Origin: Nibrella saemangeumensis
Lineage (GTDB): Bacteria > Bacteroidota > Bacteroidia > Cytophagales > Spirosomataceae
Assembly: GCF_039541915.1 (NCBI RefSeq)
Contig: NZ_BAABHD010000082.1
Location: 186,001 to 250,000 of the forward strand
DNA length: 64,000 bases
Direction of reading: 5' to 3'
In this document: positions 55,052-63,690 of the stretch, one piece after another
Layout of the letters: the number at the start of each line of letters is the position of its first letter
Position numbering within the stretch: position 1 is the first letter of the stretch
The notes under the pieces: model-generated
Told to the model about the DNA's origin: nothing
Database searches by the model: none
The model's input: the letters and a program-made list of their open reading frames with translations, nothing else
Program-made: the position numbers and the translations under genes

Positions 55052-56417
55052 AAACGGTCGGATCATTACGGCGGTCGACGATTACCGCGCTGATATTCTG
55101 GTAGAGGAAGAAACGATTTCGGCCATCGGCAAAAACCTGTCGGTGCAGGCCGATACCGTGGTCGACGCCACTGGTAAACTGGTATTTCCTGGTGGTATTG
55201 ATCCGCACGTTCACCTGGATATGCCGTTTATGGGCACATTCTCCAGTGACACCCACGAGACCGGTACGCGGGCGGCCCTGTTTGGCGGCACCACCACCGT
55301 AATTGACTTTGTGCTGCAGAAACAGGGGCGTTCGCTGCACGAAGCGCTCGCTGAATGGAACGCCCGCGCCCAGGGCACCGCTGTGGGCGACTACAGCTTC
55401 CACATGGCCGTCACCGACTTCAACGAAAACACGAAAGCCGAGATTCAGCAAATGGTCGAAGAGGAGGGCATAACGTCCTTCAAGACCTTTATGGCGTATA
55501 AGGGCGCGCTGATGATCGACGACCGGCAGATGATCGGGCTGATGCAGGAGGTAAAAAAGCAGGGTGGCCTAGTGACGGTACACGCCACCAACGGCGATGT
55601 AATTGACTACCTGATTGCCAAACACCGGTCGGAGGGGAAACTGTCACCGCTATACCACTACCTCTCGCAACCCGAAGTGACCGAAGCCGAAGCCAGTTGC
55701 CGCTTCGCCGACATGGCCGATTATACGGGCTGCCCCGGTTATATTGTCCACATGACCTGCGAGGGCGCACTTAACGGTGTTAGAAATGCCACCCGGCGCA
55801 ACCAGCGGGTATTTGTCGAAACCTGTATTCAGTACCTGGTGCTCGACGCGTCGCTGTATGAGCGGGATTTTGAGGGGGCCAAATGGGTGATGAGTCCGCC
55901 CTTACGGGAGAAAAAAGATCAGGAGGCTTTGTGGGCGGGCATCAATCAGGGACTGGTGCAGGTGGTCGCTACCGACCACTGCCCGTTCATGTGGGAACAG
56001 AAACTGATGGGTAAGGATGATTTCTCGAAGATCCCGAACGGGCATCCGGCCATCGAAAACCGCATGGAACTGCTCTTCAGCGAAGGAGTTCACAAAGGCA
56101 ACATTACGCTAAATAAATACGTGGAAGTGGCCTGCACAAATCCGGCGAAGATCTTCGGTATGTTTCCCCGCAAAGGCACCCTGGCGGTGGGCAGCGATGC
56201 CGACATTGTGATATTCGACCCGGACGAGAAGCACACGCTATCGGCACAAACTCACCACATGAACGTCGACTATTCGGCCTACGAAGGCTGGGCGCTAACC
56301 GGTAAAGTGAAAACCGTTCTGCTCCGCGGCACCGTCGCCATCGACAATAACGAGTGCCTGATCGACAAAGGCTACGGCCAGTTTATCAGGCGGAAGAAAG
56401 TGAGTGGGAAAATTTAA
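55035..56417 (+). CDS. hydA: Dihydropyrimidinase
   Basis: Amidohydrolase of 460 aa that opens dihydrouracil or dihydrothymine to the N-carbamoyl beta-amino acid. Metal ligands are in GGIDPHVHLDMPF. The carbamylated lysine is in ITSFKTFMAYKG at about residue 151. Later His residues are in LVTVHATNGD and YIVHMTCEGA, and the Asp in VATDHCPF. This is the standard dinuclear-zinc pattern. Operon step 2. A heptamer hairpin starts 4 nt after its stop. Confidence 0.94.
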   Translation: MSLLIKNGRIITAVDDYRADILVEEETISAIGKNLSVQADTVVDATGKLVFPGGIDPHVHLDMPFMGTFSSDTHETGTRAALFGGTTTVIDFVLQKQGRSLHEALAEWNARAQGTAVGDYSFHMAVTDFNENTKAEIQQMVEEEGITSFKTFMAYKGALMIDDRQMIGLMQEVKKQGGLVTVHATNGDVIDYLIAKHRSEGKLSPLYHYLSQPEVTEAEASCRFADMADYTGCPGYIVHMTCEGALNGVRNATRRNQRVFVETCIQYLVLDASLYERDFEGAKWVMSPPLREKKDQEALWAGINQGLVQVVATDHCPFMWEQKLMGKDDFSKIPNGHPAIENRMELLFSEGVHKGNITLNKYVEVACTNPAKIFGMFPRKGTLAVGSDADIVIFDPDEKHTLSAQTHHMNVDYSAYEGWALTGKVKTVLLRGTVAIDNNECLIDKGYGQFIRRKKVSGKI

Positions 56418-56420
56418 ACT

Positions 56421-56494
56421 GTTCCAGGTTTAATGTTTCAAGTTGCTTCGCCTGAACTTAAAGCCTCCGGAACATTGAACCTGAAACCTGAAAC
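56421..56494. repeat. Heptamer-arm hairpin C (GTTYCAN family)
   Basis: The left arm is GTTCCAG, GTTTAAT, GTTTCAA, GTT (56421-56444). The right arm (56467-56494), reverse complemented, reads GTTTCAG, GTTTCAG, GTTCAAT, GTTCCGG. Pairing is imperfect. It occupies the only sizeable gap between dihydropyrimidinase and beta-ureidopropionase and ends 10 nt before the latter's ATG. Confidence 0.8.
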
Positions 56495-56504
56495 AATAAA
56501 AAGT

Positions 56505-57371
56505 ATGCCACGAATTATTAAGTCAGGATTGATCCAGATGAGTCTGCCGAAGACCGAGGGGGAGGGTACTATTGAGGAGATTAAGGAAGCGATGGTGCAA
56601 AAGCACCTGCCGCTGATTGAGGAGGCCGGGGAGAAAGGCGTACAGATTCTGTGTTTGCAGGAGATTTTCAATACCCCCTATTTCTGTCCGGGCCAGAATG
56701 CCGAATGGTACAAATCGGCCGAAACGATACCCGGTCCGACCATCGAGCAAATGGCCGAATACGCCAAAAAGTACCAGATGGTCATGATTGTTCCCATCTA
56801 CGAAAAAGAGCAGCCGGGGGTACTCTACAATACCGCAGCCGTTATCGATGCCGACGGTACGTATCTGGGCAAGTACCGGAAGAACCATATCCCGCATACA
56901 TCCGGATTCTGGGAGAAATACTTTTTCAAACCGGGTAATCTGGGGTACCCCGTTTTTCAGACGCAGTACGCAAAAGTGGGGGTATATATCTGCTACGACC
57001 GCCATTTTCCGGATGGTGCCCGCTGCCTCGGCCTGAACGGAGCCGAAATTGTGTACAATCCTTCGGCAACGGTAGCCGGCTTATCGCAATACCTCTGGAA
57101 ACTGGAGCAGCCTGCCCACGCGGCTGCCAACGGCTATTTTATGGGTTGCATCAACCGCGTTGGTGAAGAGAAACCCTGGAACCTGGGGCGGTTCTACGGC
57201 TCGTCGTATTTCGTGGACCCGCGTGGCCAGATCTTCGCGTCGGCTTCCGAGGATAAAGACGAACTGCTCATCGCTGATTTCGACCTCGACATGATCGACG
57301 AAGTGCGCAGCGTCTGGCAGTTCTTCCGCGACCGCCGGCCGGAGACGTACGACAAATTAGTAGAACTGTAG
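56505..57371 (+). CDS. pydC: Beta-ureidopropionase (nitrilase family)
   Basis: C-N hydrolase of 288 aa that releases beta-alanine, CO2 and ammonia from N-carbamoyl-beta-alanine. The ATG at 56505 is chosen because the upstream frame to 56433 is coded by the hairpin repeat. The nitrilase triad is visible: Glu in LCLQEIFN, Lys in YRKNHIPH, and Cys in YICYDRHFPDG. The protein ends RDRRPETYDKLVEL, as in family members. Operon step 3, 3 nt before the next gene. Confidence 0.93.
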   Translation: MPRIIKSGLIQMSLPKTEGEGTIEEIKEAMVQKHLPLIEEAGEKGVQILCLQEIFNTPYFCPGQNAEWYKSAETIPGPTIEQMAEYAKKYQMVMIVPIYEKEQPGVLYNTAAVIDADGTYLGKYRKNHIPHTSGFWEKYFFKPGNLGYPVFQTQYAKVGVYICYDRHFPDGARCLGLNGAEIVYNPSATVAGLSQYLWKLEQPAHAAANGYFMGCINRVGEEKPWNLGRFYGSSYFVDPRGQIFASASEDKDELLIADFDLDMIDEVRSVWQFFRDRRPETYDKLVEL

Positions 57372-57374
57372 GCC

Positions 57375-58733
57375 ATGGCGATCCTCAACAACCGATTAAC
57401 GGCTGAGCAGTACGAGCAGAACTTCAGCGATATTCATCCGCCGTTTGAGTCCCGTGAAGCGGCTTTGGTGGAAGCAAACCGCTGCCTGTTCTGTTATGAT
57501 GCGCCGTGTACAAAAAGCTGCCCGACCAGCATCAACGTTCCGAAGTTCATCAAGCAGATTTCGACAGATAACCTGAAAGGGTCGGCCTATACCATTCTGG
57601 ATGCCAATATTATGGGCGGTGGCTGCTCGAAGGTATGCCCGGTGGAGAAGCTTTGTGAAGGTTCCTGCGTCTACAATCTGCTGCACGAACCGCCCATCCC
57701 GATTGCCAAACTGCAACGGTATGCCACCGAAAAAGCCATTGCGCAGAAATGGCCGCTGTTTAGCCGAAAACCCTCGACGGGCCGAACCGTAGCCGTAGTG
57801 GGGGCCGGACCGGCGGGACTAAGCTGCGCCCATGCGCTGAGCCGCGAGGGCGTCGACGTCACCATTTACGAGAAAGAACCCAAAGGCGGTGGGCTGATGA
57901 CCTACGGCATCGCAGCCTACAAAGTAACGCCGGCGTTCTGCCAGGAGGAGGTCAACTACATTACCTCGCTCGGTGGTATCGAGATCAGGTACGGGCAGGA
58001 ACTGGGCCAGAATGTTTCCCTGACTGAGCTGCGGGCCCAATACGATGCGGTGTACCTGGGTATTGGAGTGGGTGTTGCCCGGCAGCTGGAGATCCCCGGC
58101 GAAGACTTGTTTGGGGTGGAAGATGCTATACGCTTTATCTATGACATCCGCGAGAAAGGGTACCCGTCTGTGCCGGTGGGGGATAAAGTCGCGGTGATTG
58201 GCCTGGGCATGACCGCCATCGATGCCGCTACGCAGGCCAAGCGTCTGGGTGCCAAAGAAGTTACCATTGTGTACCGGCGCACCCAGGCCGAAATGCCCAG
58301 TACAGACGTGGAACTGGATCTGGCAAAACTCGACGGATGCCGGATCAACTGGCTGGCCGCACCGAAAGAAATTAAAGGTGAACATGGCCGGGTCACTCAG
58401 CTGGTGTGCAGCGTCATGGAGATGGGCGTGCCCGACACCAGCGGCAGGCGCTCGCCGGTTGATACGGGCGAGACGTTTACGCTGGACGTTGATATGGTAA
58501 TCAAAGCCGCCGGGCAGGTTCCCTTTGAAGAACTCGTTAGCCGTAACCAACTCGCTAACTGGAAAGGCAAAATCACCATCAACGACCACTGCGCCACCAA
58601 CATGCCGGGCGTTTTCGCCGGTGGCGACTGCGTCAACGGCGGCAAAGAAGTAGTCGACGCCGTTCAGGCCGGTAAGGACGGAGCGCGTGCGATTTTAGAA
58701 CATTTAGCAAAGAGTGAAAGAGCGAAAGAGTGA
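57375..58733 (+). CDS. preT: NAD(P)-dependent dihydropyrimidine dehydrogenase, subunit PreT
   Basis: Electron-input subunit of 452 aa for uracil/thymine reduction. The N-terminal domain has two [4Fe-4S] cysteine groups: CLFCYDAPCTKSCP, and CSKVCPVEKLCEGSC. A Rossmann FAD site follows (VVGAGPAGLSCAHAL), and the NAD(P) site is VIGLGMTAIDAATQAKRLG. The C-terminal FAD block is GVFAGGDCVNGGKEVVDAVQ. The last codons (AKSERAKE and stop) are made of the octamer repeat of hairpin E, which is unusual. It pairs with PreA downstream. Confidence 0.94.
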   Translation: MAILNNRLTAEQYEQNFSDIHPPFESREAALVEANRCLFCYDAPCTKSCPTSINVPKFIKQISTDNLKGSAYTILDANIMGGGCSKVCPVEKLCEGSCVYNLLHEPPIPIAKLQRYATEKAIAQKWPLFSRKPSTGRTVAVVGAGPAGLSCAHALSREGVDVTIYEKEPKGGGLMTYGIAAYKVTPAFCQEEVNYITSLGGIEIRYGQELGQNVSLTELRAQYDAVYLGIGVGVARQLEIPGEDLFGVEDAIRFIYDIREKGYPSVPVGDKVAVIGLGMTAIDAATQAKRLGAKEVTIVYRRTQAEMPSTDVELDLAKLDGCRINWLAAPKEIKGEHGRVTQLVCSVMEMGVPDTSGRRSPVDTGETFTLDVDMVIKAAGQVPFEELVSRNQLANWKGKITINDHCATNMPGVFAGGDCVNGGKEVVDAVQAGKDGARAILEHLAKSERAKE

Positions 58734-58792
58734 AAGAGCGGGGACTTTTCCTGATGCTTACACTCTTTCGCTCTTTCACCCTTTCACTCTTT
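58712..58792. repeat. Octamer-arm hairpin E (GAGYGAAA family)
   Basis: The left arm is GAGTGAAA, GAGCGAAA, GAGTGAAA, GAGC (58712-58739). The right arm (58759-58792) carries the complementary units TTTCGCTC, TTTCACCC, TTTCACTC. The unit is 8 nt rather than 7. The left arm codes for the end of PreT and its stop; the right arm ends about 8 nt before the preA ATG. Confidence 0.88.
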
Positions 58793-58799
58793 GACTTTC

Positions 58800-60068
58800 A
58801 TGGCTGATCTATCAACAAATTTCCTCGGCATCAAGTCGCCGAACCCGTTCTGGCTGGCGAGTGCGCCCCCGACGGATAAAAAATACAATGTGCTGCGGGC
58901 CTTTGAGGCCGGTTGGGGTGGAGTTGTCTGGAAAACGCTGGGCAGTCAGGTGAAAAATGTGTCGTCACGCTATTCGGCCGTCGATTACAACGGTACGAAG
59001 GTGATGGGTTTCAACAACATCGAGCTCATTTCGGACCGCCCGCTGGACATCAACCTCCGCGAAATTGCCGAATGCGTCCGGCTGTTTCCCGACCGGGCCA
59101 TGATTGTCTCGCTCATGGCCGACAACTCCCGCGAAAAATGGCATGAACTAATTGCCCAGGTCGAAGATACCGGGGCGCATGGCCTTGAACTGAACTTCGG
59201 CTGTCCGCACGGTATGACCGAACGGGGCATGGGTGCCGCCGTGGGTCAGGACCCCGAGATTGCCAAAATGGTGGTGGAGTGGGTGATGGAGAAGGCGACC
59301 ATTCCGGTCATCACGAAACTCACGCCCAACGTGCATTCTGTGGTGCCGGCGGGTCGGGCTACGGTGCAGGCGGGTACCCAGGGCCTTGCGCTGATCAACA
59401 CGATTCAATCGGTAACGGGTGTGGACCTGGATACGCTGGTGCCGAACCCGTACGTAGCTGGCAAATCTGTATACGGTGGCTACTGCGGTCCGGCCGTTAA
59501 ACCGATCGCGCTGAAAATGCTGACCACCATTGCGCAGGACCCCGTGACGTCGCGGGTGCCAATCTCGGGTATCGGCGGCATCAGCACCTGGAAAGATGCC
59601 GTCGAATTTATGCTGCTGGGGGCTACGTCCGTTCAGGTCTGTACCGCCGTCATGAAGCACGGCTTCCGCATCATCGATGATCTTTGCGATGGGCTGAACA
59701 ACTGGATGGATGAGAAAGGCTTCCGGACCGTTTACGAGTTTATTGGTAAATCCGTGCCAACGATCACCCATTGGGAGGACCTGGACCTGAATTACCATAT
59801 CGTCGCCAAAATCAATCAGGACAAGTGTATCCACTGCGGCCTGTGCTACATTGCCTGTGAAGACACCTCGCATCAGTCAATCAGCCTGACCTATGGCAAC
59901 CCATACAACACGTATGCTATTAAGGAGGAGGAATGCGTCGGCTGCAATCTGTGCAAGCTGGTGTGCCCGGTTGACAGCTGCATCACGATGGTTGAGCAGC
60001 GTAAAGGCGACGACTACCTGAACTGGAAAGAGTTTCAACTGCGCGGTCTGCCGCTCAACGACCATTAA
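58800..60068 (+). CDS. preA: NAD(P)-dependent dihydropyrimidine dehydrogenase, subunit PreA
   Basis: Catalytic subunit of 422 aa that reduces uracil to 5,6-dihydrouracil with FMN. The ATG at 58800 is chosen over a TTG at 58791. The TIM-barrel dihydroorotate-dehydrogenase-like domain has NPFWLASAPPTDK, LELNFGCPHGMTERGMG and PVITKLTPNV. The C-terminal ferredoxin domain has two clusters, CIHCGLCYIACEDTSHQS and CVGCNLCKLVCPVDSC. Last gene of the operon, followed by a strong hairpin. First step of the pathway together with PreT. Confidence 0.95.
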   Translation: MADLSTNFLGIKSPNPFWLASAPPTDKKYNVLRAFEAGWGGVVWKTLGSQVKNVSSRYSAVDYNGTKVMGFNNIELISDRPLDINLREIAECVRLFPDRAMIVSLMADNSREKWHELIAQVEDTGAHGLELNFGCPHGMTERGMGAAVGQDPEIAKMVVEWVMEKATIPVITKLTPNVHSVVPAGRATVQAGTQGLALINTIQSVTGVDLDTLVPNPYVAGKSVYGGYCGPAVKPIALKMLTTIAQDPVTSRVPISGIGGISTWKDAVEFMLLGATSVQVCTAVMKHGFRIIDDLCDGLNNWMDEKGFRTVYEFIGKSVPTITHWEDLDLNYHIVAKINQDKCIHCGLCYIACEDTSHQSISLTYGNPYNTYAIKEEECVGCNLCKLVCPVDSCITMVEQRKGDDYLNWKEFQLRGLPLNDH

Positions 60069-60112
60069 GCGCTGGGCAGATCAACCGGTTTACCAGAGGG
60101 CTGCCCAGCGCT
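60068..60112. terminator. Terminator of the pyrimidine operon
   Basis: 12-nt perfect arms AGCGCTGGGCAG and CTGCCCAGCGCT around a 21-nt loop, overlapping the preA stop. GCCTGTTTTAC follows. It could serve the converging gene at 60127 as well. Confidence 0.7.
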
Positions 60113-60126
60113 CACAAGAGCCTGTT

Positions 60127-60513
60127 TTACTGTTTATCTTTTTTTCCTTCCAGGTTGTAGTCCATAATTTTCATCCTGAATCCCGTAACCGCTTTGGTGT
60201 TCGGGTCGCGGGTGAAGGTGTACACGGAGCCGTAAGTACTTGTCGATTTATAGGAGTCGGGTTCAGATTGTTTTACCAGCTTATACGACTCATTGCTGTC
60301 TACCTGACCGTATAGCTCTCCTTTTTCCACCGTAATGGTGAGTTTCTGGAAGGTGCCGTTTTCGGTAAAAGTGTAGGTGCCGGCGTACTGCTGAAGTTCT
60401 TTATCATCAGCGGTGATAAAGGCAGATGCCTGGTTTGGCGTATTGTGAGCGGATACGGGTGAAACAGCCGCAGAGGTATACATCAGCAGCGCAGAAAGAA
60501 ACAGAGCTTTCAT
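60127..60513 (-). CDS. Small secreted protein, DUF3471-like
   Basis: Protein of 128 aa from the ATG at 60513, which opens a signal peptide (KALFLSALLMYTSAAVSPVSA). The mature part (LQQYAGTYTFTENGTFQKLTI, ELYGQVDSNESYKL) resembles the small lipocalin-like domain DUF3471, often found at the end of beta-lactamase-type proteins. Here it stands alone. It lies 22 nt after the alpha/beta hydrolase gene on the same strand, so it is probably in one operon. Confidence 0.75.
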   Translation of the reverse strand: MKALFLSALLMYTSAAVSPVSAHNTPNQASAFITADDKELQQYAGTYTFTENGTFQKLTITVEKGELYGQVDSNESYKLVKQSEPDSYKSTSTYGSVYTFTRDPNTKAVTGFRMKIMDYNLEGKKDKQ

Positions 60514-60535
60514 TGGGGTTAGGGTTGGTTTATTT

Positions 60536-61528
60536 TTATTCGTTTGAAACAGCAACGGCAATGGGGCCGGCAGCGGGTCGGGCGGTTACCGGCAAAAAAC
60601 GGCTGATAGCCTCTTTCCACTTCCCTTCTTCGTTCTGGCAGAAAGACTGATGGGCTGAGTTGTCAAAGATAATCAATTGTTTGTCGGGAGTTGCCAGATT
60701 CCGATAAATGGCGTCGGTTTCGGGGCGTAGTACCCGTGGGTCGTTAGCGCCCCAGTTCAGCAGCGTTGGCATGGTCAGGGCTTTGGCGTATTCGTCGGGC
60801 CGGTAGCCAAACGACCACATACCCCGCTCCAGGCCACCCCAGACCATCAGCAGTTCGGCGGCCGGACTCGTTGGCAGGTGCATGGAGCGGATACGGCCTT
60901 TGACGGCATCATACATGGAGGCAAAGGGACACTCCAGAATCACCCGGCTTGGTTTCAGATTATGCTCGGGAATGGCTTTCATAACCGTGGCGGCTCCCAT
61001 GGATACCCCCCACAGAACAATGTTTTTTTCGCCCCGGCTGGCTACGTATTCGTACGCAGCTTCCAGGTCGCGGGTTTCGCGGTAACCGATGGTGCAGACG
61101 TTACCCGAACTGTTGCCATGCGCCCGGAAGTCGAACGACAGCGTATTATAACCCAGTTCGTGAAAGAACTGCGTCTCGGCCAGAATCTTCGCTTTGTTGG
61201 AAGCATGGCCGTGGCATAGGATAACGGTTCCCTGAGCCTGTTTGGCCGGAATATACCAACCCTCAAGCGAGAAGCCGTCGTTGGTTGTGAGCCGGACGGT
61301 CTCGTAGGGCACCTGCGGATAGGCATTGACCGGGGCCTTTATAAACTTCATACCGAACAGCGCCCCACCTACTTTTTCGGCAGTGCTATACTCTTCCGCT
61401 TTTCTGGCTTTTACTTTTTGGGGATTATCGTAGAAGTATGTAAAGCGGTTGGCGTGAAAAGCCAGAATGATGTTGAGAAGGAGAAAAACCACGAGGACCA
61501 CTCGCAGCGACCGGCGAAACCATATCAT
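60536..61528 (-). CDS. Membrane-anchored alpha/beta hydrolase
   Basis: Hydrolase of 330 aa with an N-terminal anchor (SLRVVLVVFLLLNIILAF). Fold markers are VILCHGHASNKAKIL (oxyanion region), the nucleophile serine in LWGVSMGAATVMKA, the acid Asp in LLNWGANDPRVL and the His in DNSAHQSFC. It resembles the BAAT/YqkD-type extended esterases. The substrate is unknown. Probably co-transcribed with the small secreted protein downstream. Confidence 0.88.
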   Translation of the reverse strand: MIWFRRSLRVVLVVFLLLNIILAFHANRFTYFYDNPQKVKARKAEEYSTAEKVGGALFGMKFIKAPVNAYPQVPYETVRLTTNDGFSLEGWYIPAKQAQGTVILCHGHASNKAKILAETQFFHELGYNTLSFDFRAHGNSSGNVCTIGYRETRDLEAAYEYVASRGEKNIVLWGVSMGAATVMKAIPEHNLKPSRVILECPFASMYDAVKGRIRSMHLPTSPAAELLMVWGGLERGMWSFGYRPDEYAKALTMPTLLNWGANDPRVLRPETDAIYRNLATPDKQLIIFDNSAHQSFCQNEEGKWKEAISRFLPVTARPAAGPIAVAVSNE

Positions 61529-61699
61529 AAACAGGAAGAATGAGGGCTAAACAAATTTACAAATTTTTTGGCTTTGGCAAATGAGGATGCTGCGTCGGGA
61601 AATAACAGATTGGATCGAAAACCAGACAGAGATGATCGTGCGATCGGCTGAACGAATGGCTGGTGGTACGTCACCTACTAGTTATTGAAAAATCGTAGT

Positions 61700-61734
61700 G
61701 GTTTTAGGGAGCAGTTCTTTTGCTCCCTAAAACC
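61700..61734 (-). terminator. Terminator overlapping the end of the gene at 61727
   Basis: 14-nt perfect arms GGTTTTAGGGAGCA and TGCTCCCTAAAACC around a 7-nt loop. On the minus strand it includes the stop codon of the gene ending at 61727, and ATTTTTC follows downstream. Confidence 0.7.
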
Positions 61735-62353
61735 GACCAAACTTAAGCGTTAGATTTCCCGACGGGGCACTCAGTTTCTTGTCCGTGATACCAGAAGTTT
61801 CTACCCCTCTGGCAAACCGATAACTACCGCCAACAGCGATCCGCATCCACCGAAAGACAGCGGCTTCAATGTTGAATTGCGGCTCGGCGATGGCACACCA
61901 GCTTTGGTCAAAGGGCCGCCCATCCAGGTCACCGTCGTTGTCTAGATCTGAGCCACGTTCTGATTTGTACACATAACCCGGTCCCAGCAGTGTTCCAATC
62001 GTCACATGGATCGCCCCTTGAGGGAGAATGGTGTAATCAAGCAGTAAGCCGCCGTAGTTCAGGTTCCAGCGGACACGGTTGCCATTAGTTCCCGGTTCAC
62101 TGCTGCGGTGGTTAGTAGCCAGACCGTAAGCTCCAATGCCGACAGAGAGGTGGTTGATAGTAACTCCACCCTGCATACCTGCCATAGCGGCTAATTCGCC
62201 ATTAAACTGCGTTAGTTTTCCTACGGCTGCTCCGTAACCGGTAACTGGAGTCGAACGGGTCACATCTGCCAGCCTTTGCCCGTGCTGATTCTGCGCTGAT
62301 GTACCTGACAGCATGCCGGTAACCAACGCCAGACTTAGTAAGAATGATTTCAT
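61727..62353 (-). CDS. Secreted, probable outer-membrane protein of unknown function
   Basis: Protein of 208 aa with a signal peptide (SFLLSLALVTGMLSGTSAQ). Alternating glycine/aromatic strands (VTINHLSVGIGAYGLAT, VRWNLNYGGLLLDYTIL, RIAVGGSYRFARGVE) end in phenylalanine (LTLKFGRF), as expected for a small outer-membrane beta barrel. DNDGDLDG is a possible calcium loop. No family name can be given. It lies 19 nt after the 62373 gene. Confidence 0.72.
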   Translation of the reverse strand: MKSFLLSLALVTGMLSGTSAQNQHGQRLADVTRSTPVTGYGAAVGKLTQFNGELAAMAGMQGGVTINHLSVGIGAYGLATNHRSSEPGTNGNRVRWNLNYGGLLLDYTILPQGAIHVTIGTLLGPGYVYKSERGSDLDNDGDLDGRPFDQSWCAIAEPQFNIEAAVFRWMRIAVGGSYRFARGVETSGITDKKLSAPSGNLTLKFGRF

Positions 62354-62372
62354 GCTTTTGTATGATATAGGT

Positions 62373-63068
62373 TTACCGGTTTACAAGTGCCGTACCTGAA
62401 TTGACTGGCTGTGAAGCCTGTCGATGGGTTCGTCTATAATCAATCCAACCAGCTATGAAAGGAATCAAACAGCCGCTAAGGGCAAAAAGAGCGAGAGATG
62501 TTACGTCACCCGGTGGGGGGCTAAAAGGTCCGCTCAGGTACAAAAAGACCACCAAACCCAGGAGTAGCCAGAATCCAAATGGTTCCCTGCGGCCTTTTCC
62601 CGGTGTTGCCTTTAGGTAGTACCATATTGCACCAACTAACAGGAGACCTTCCAGGGCAATGGTTAACGAAATCGAATGCCATAATCCCAAACCAACCCGG
62701 GCTGTATTGCCGGGAATAAGCGGGAGATCAGGTTCATGAACAATAGCATCCAGGAACCAATGACTTAATACCCCTAACCCCACAGCCCAGGCACCCTTTC
62801 GGTAGCCGGTAATTAGCCAGTAGGCCAACCCAAAAAGTCCGGCCCAGCCAAGGTTCGTCAGCAGACTATGCGAAATGGGGTAATGCGTAAAGTGCAGGGG
62901 TGAAAAAGGAAGATGGTTCGGTTCAATGAGGACCTTTTCCTTGCCGGTCAGCAGGAGAATCGGCCATAATAAATCCGGCAGTTGAACAGCCGCGAAAAGA
63001 ATACCCAGATTTGTTTGCGGAGCAACTCGTTTTGCCACGAGTGCAACAGCATAGTGACCAATAAACAT
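62373..63068 (-). CDS. DUF457/YdjM-like membrane protein
   Basis: Integral membrane protein of 231 aa with about six segments. It has the histidine/aspartate motifs of the inner-membrane metal-dependent hydrolase-like family: GHYAVALVAKRVAP at the N-terminus, AAVQLPDLLWP, and the pair YPISHSLLTN and GVLSHWFLDAIVHEPDLPL. Activity in the family is poorly established. Probably co-transcribed with the barrel protein 19 nt downstream. Confidence 0.8.
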   Translation of the reverse strand: MFIGHYAVALVAKRVAPQTNLGILFAAVQLPDLLWPILLLTGKEKVLIEPNHLPFSPLHFTHYPISHSLLTNLGWAGLFGLAYWLITGYRKGAWAVGLGVLSHWFLDAIVHEPDLPLIPGNTARVGLGLWHSISLTIALEGLLLVGAIWYYLKATPGKGRREPFGFWLLLGLVVFLYLSGPFSPPPGDVTSLALFALSGCLIPFIAGWIDYRRTHRQASQPVNSGTALVNR

Positions 63069-63135
63069 GGTATCGATTTGTGTTTAGGATTGTGGAAAAT
63101 GTGTCTGCGAACTGTTCTGAAGAGGGGTCCCAGTT

Positions 63136-63690
63136 TCAGAATCTGTAACCAATGTGTACTGTAGGGAAATAGCCCCAGTTTTTGTTCGTATACGTCAGGT
63201 CCTGAAACTTTACTTTGTCGGTATGGAGATGATAATCAACACTCACCCAGGGAGCTATATACAAGCCGTGGGGTGTGCCATCGGCTTTCTTCTGGAGAAA
63301 AAAACGGTAACCGATGTGAGGTCCTACACTCAGGGTATGGCCGGTATCACTGGCCTGGGTCTGATTATGCCTGACTTTATCTTTTGAATAGCCTACACCA
63401 ATACCTGTAAACAGACCACGGGTTCCCTGCAAAAGGTAATTGGCTTTAACCCCTATTCCCTGGGTATATACGGAGAAGCCTTTGTTGCCGTGGAAACTTT
63501 CGGGTACCTGAATGCCGAAGACACCGGCATCGAATCGCCAGCGGCCCGGCGCGTAGATACCATGGACCGAATACCCTTTCAGGGCGTAAGCAATGGGATC
63601 GATTTCAATCTCCCAGGTGTGTGATGGTTCTTTGGTCTGGGCCCAGGCCTGAGTGCCTAAAATTGTGAGAAGGATGAATAGCTTTTTCAT
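63136..63690 (-). CDS. Secreted outer-membrane-like protein of unknown function
   Basis: Protein of 184 aa from the ATG at 63690, which begins the signal peptide KKLFILLTILGTQAWAQ. The strand pattern (WEIEIDPIAYALKGYSVHGIY, GIGVKANYLLQGTRGLFTGIG, LSVGPHIGYRFFLQ) and the terminal VHIGYRF indicate a small beta barrel, perhaps of the DUF3575 type. First gene of the minus-strand group 63690 to 61727. Confidence 0.72.
   Translation of the reverse strand: MKKLFILLTILGTQAWAQTKEPSHTWEIEIDPIAYALKGYSVHGIYAPGRWRFDAGVFGIQVPESFHGNKGFSVYTQGIGVKANYLLQGTRGLFTGIGVGYSKDKVRHNQTQASDTGHTLSVGPHIGYRFFLQKKADGTPHGLYIAPWVSVDYHLHTDKVKFQDLTYTNKNWGYFPTVHIGYRF

Noticed and set aside
56433..56504. Upstream extension of beta-ureidopropionase
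   Set aside because: The extra codons are the hairpin C repeat; the ATG at 56505 begins the conserved nitrilase N-terminus.
3304..58792. Periodic repeats considered as CRISPR or tandem arrays
   Set aside because: Units are 7-8 nt without spacers and are arranged as two inverted arms; there are no cas genes.
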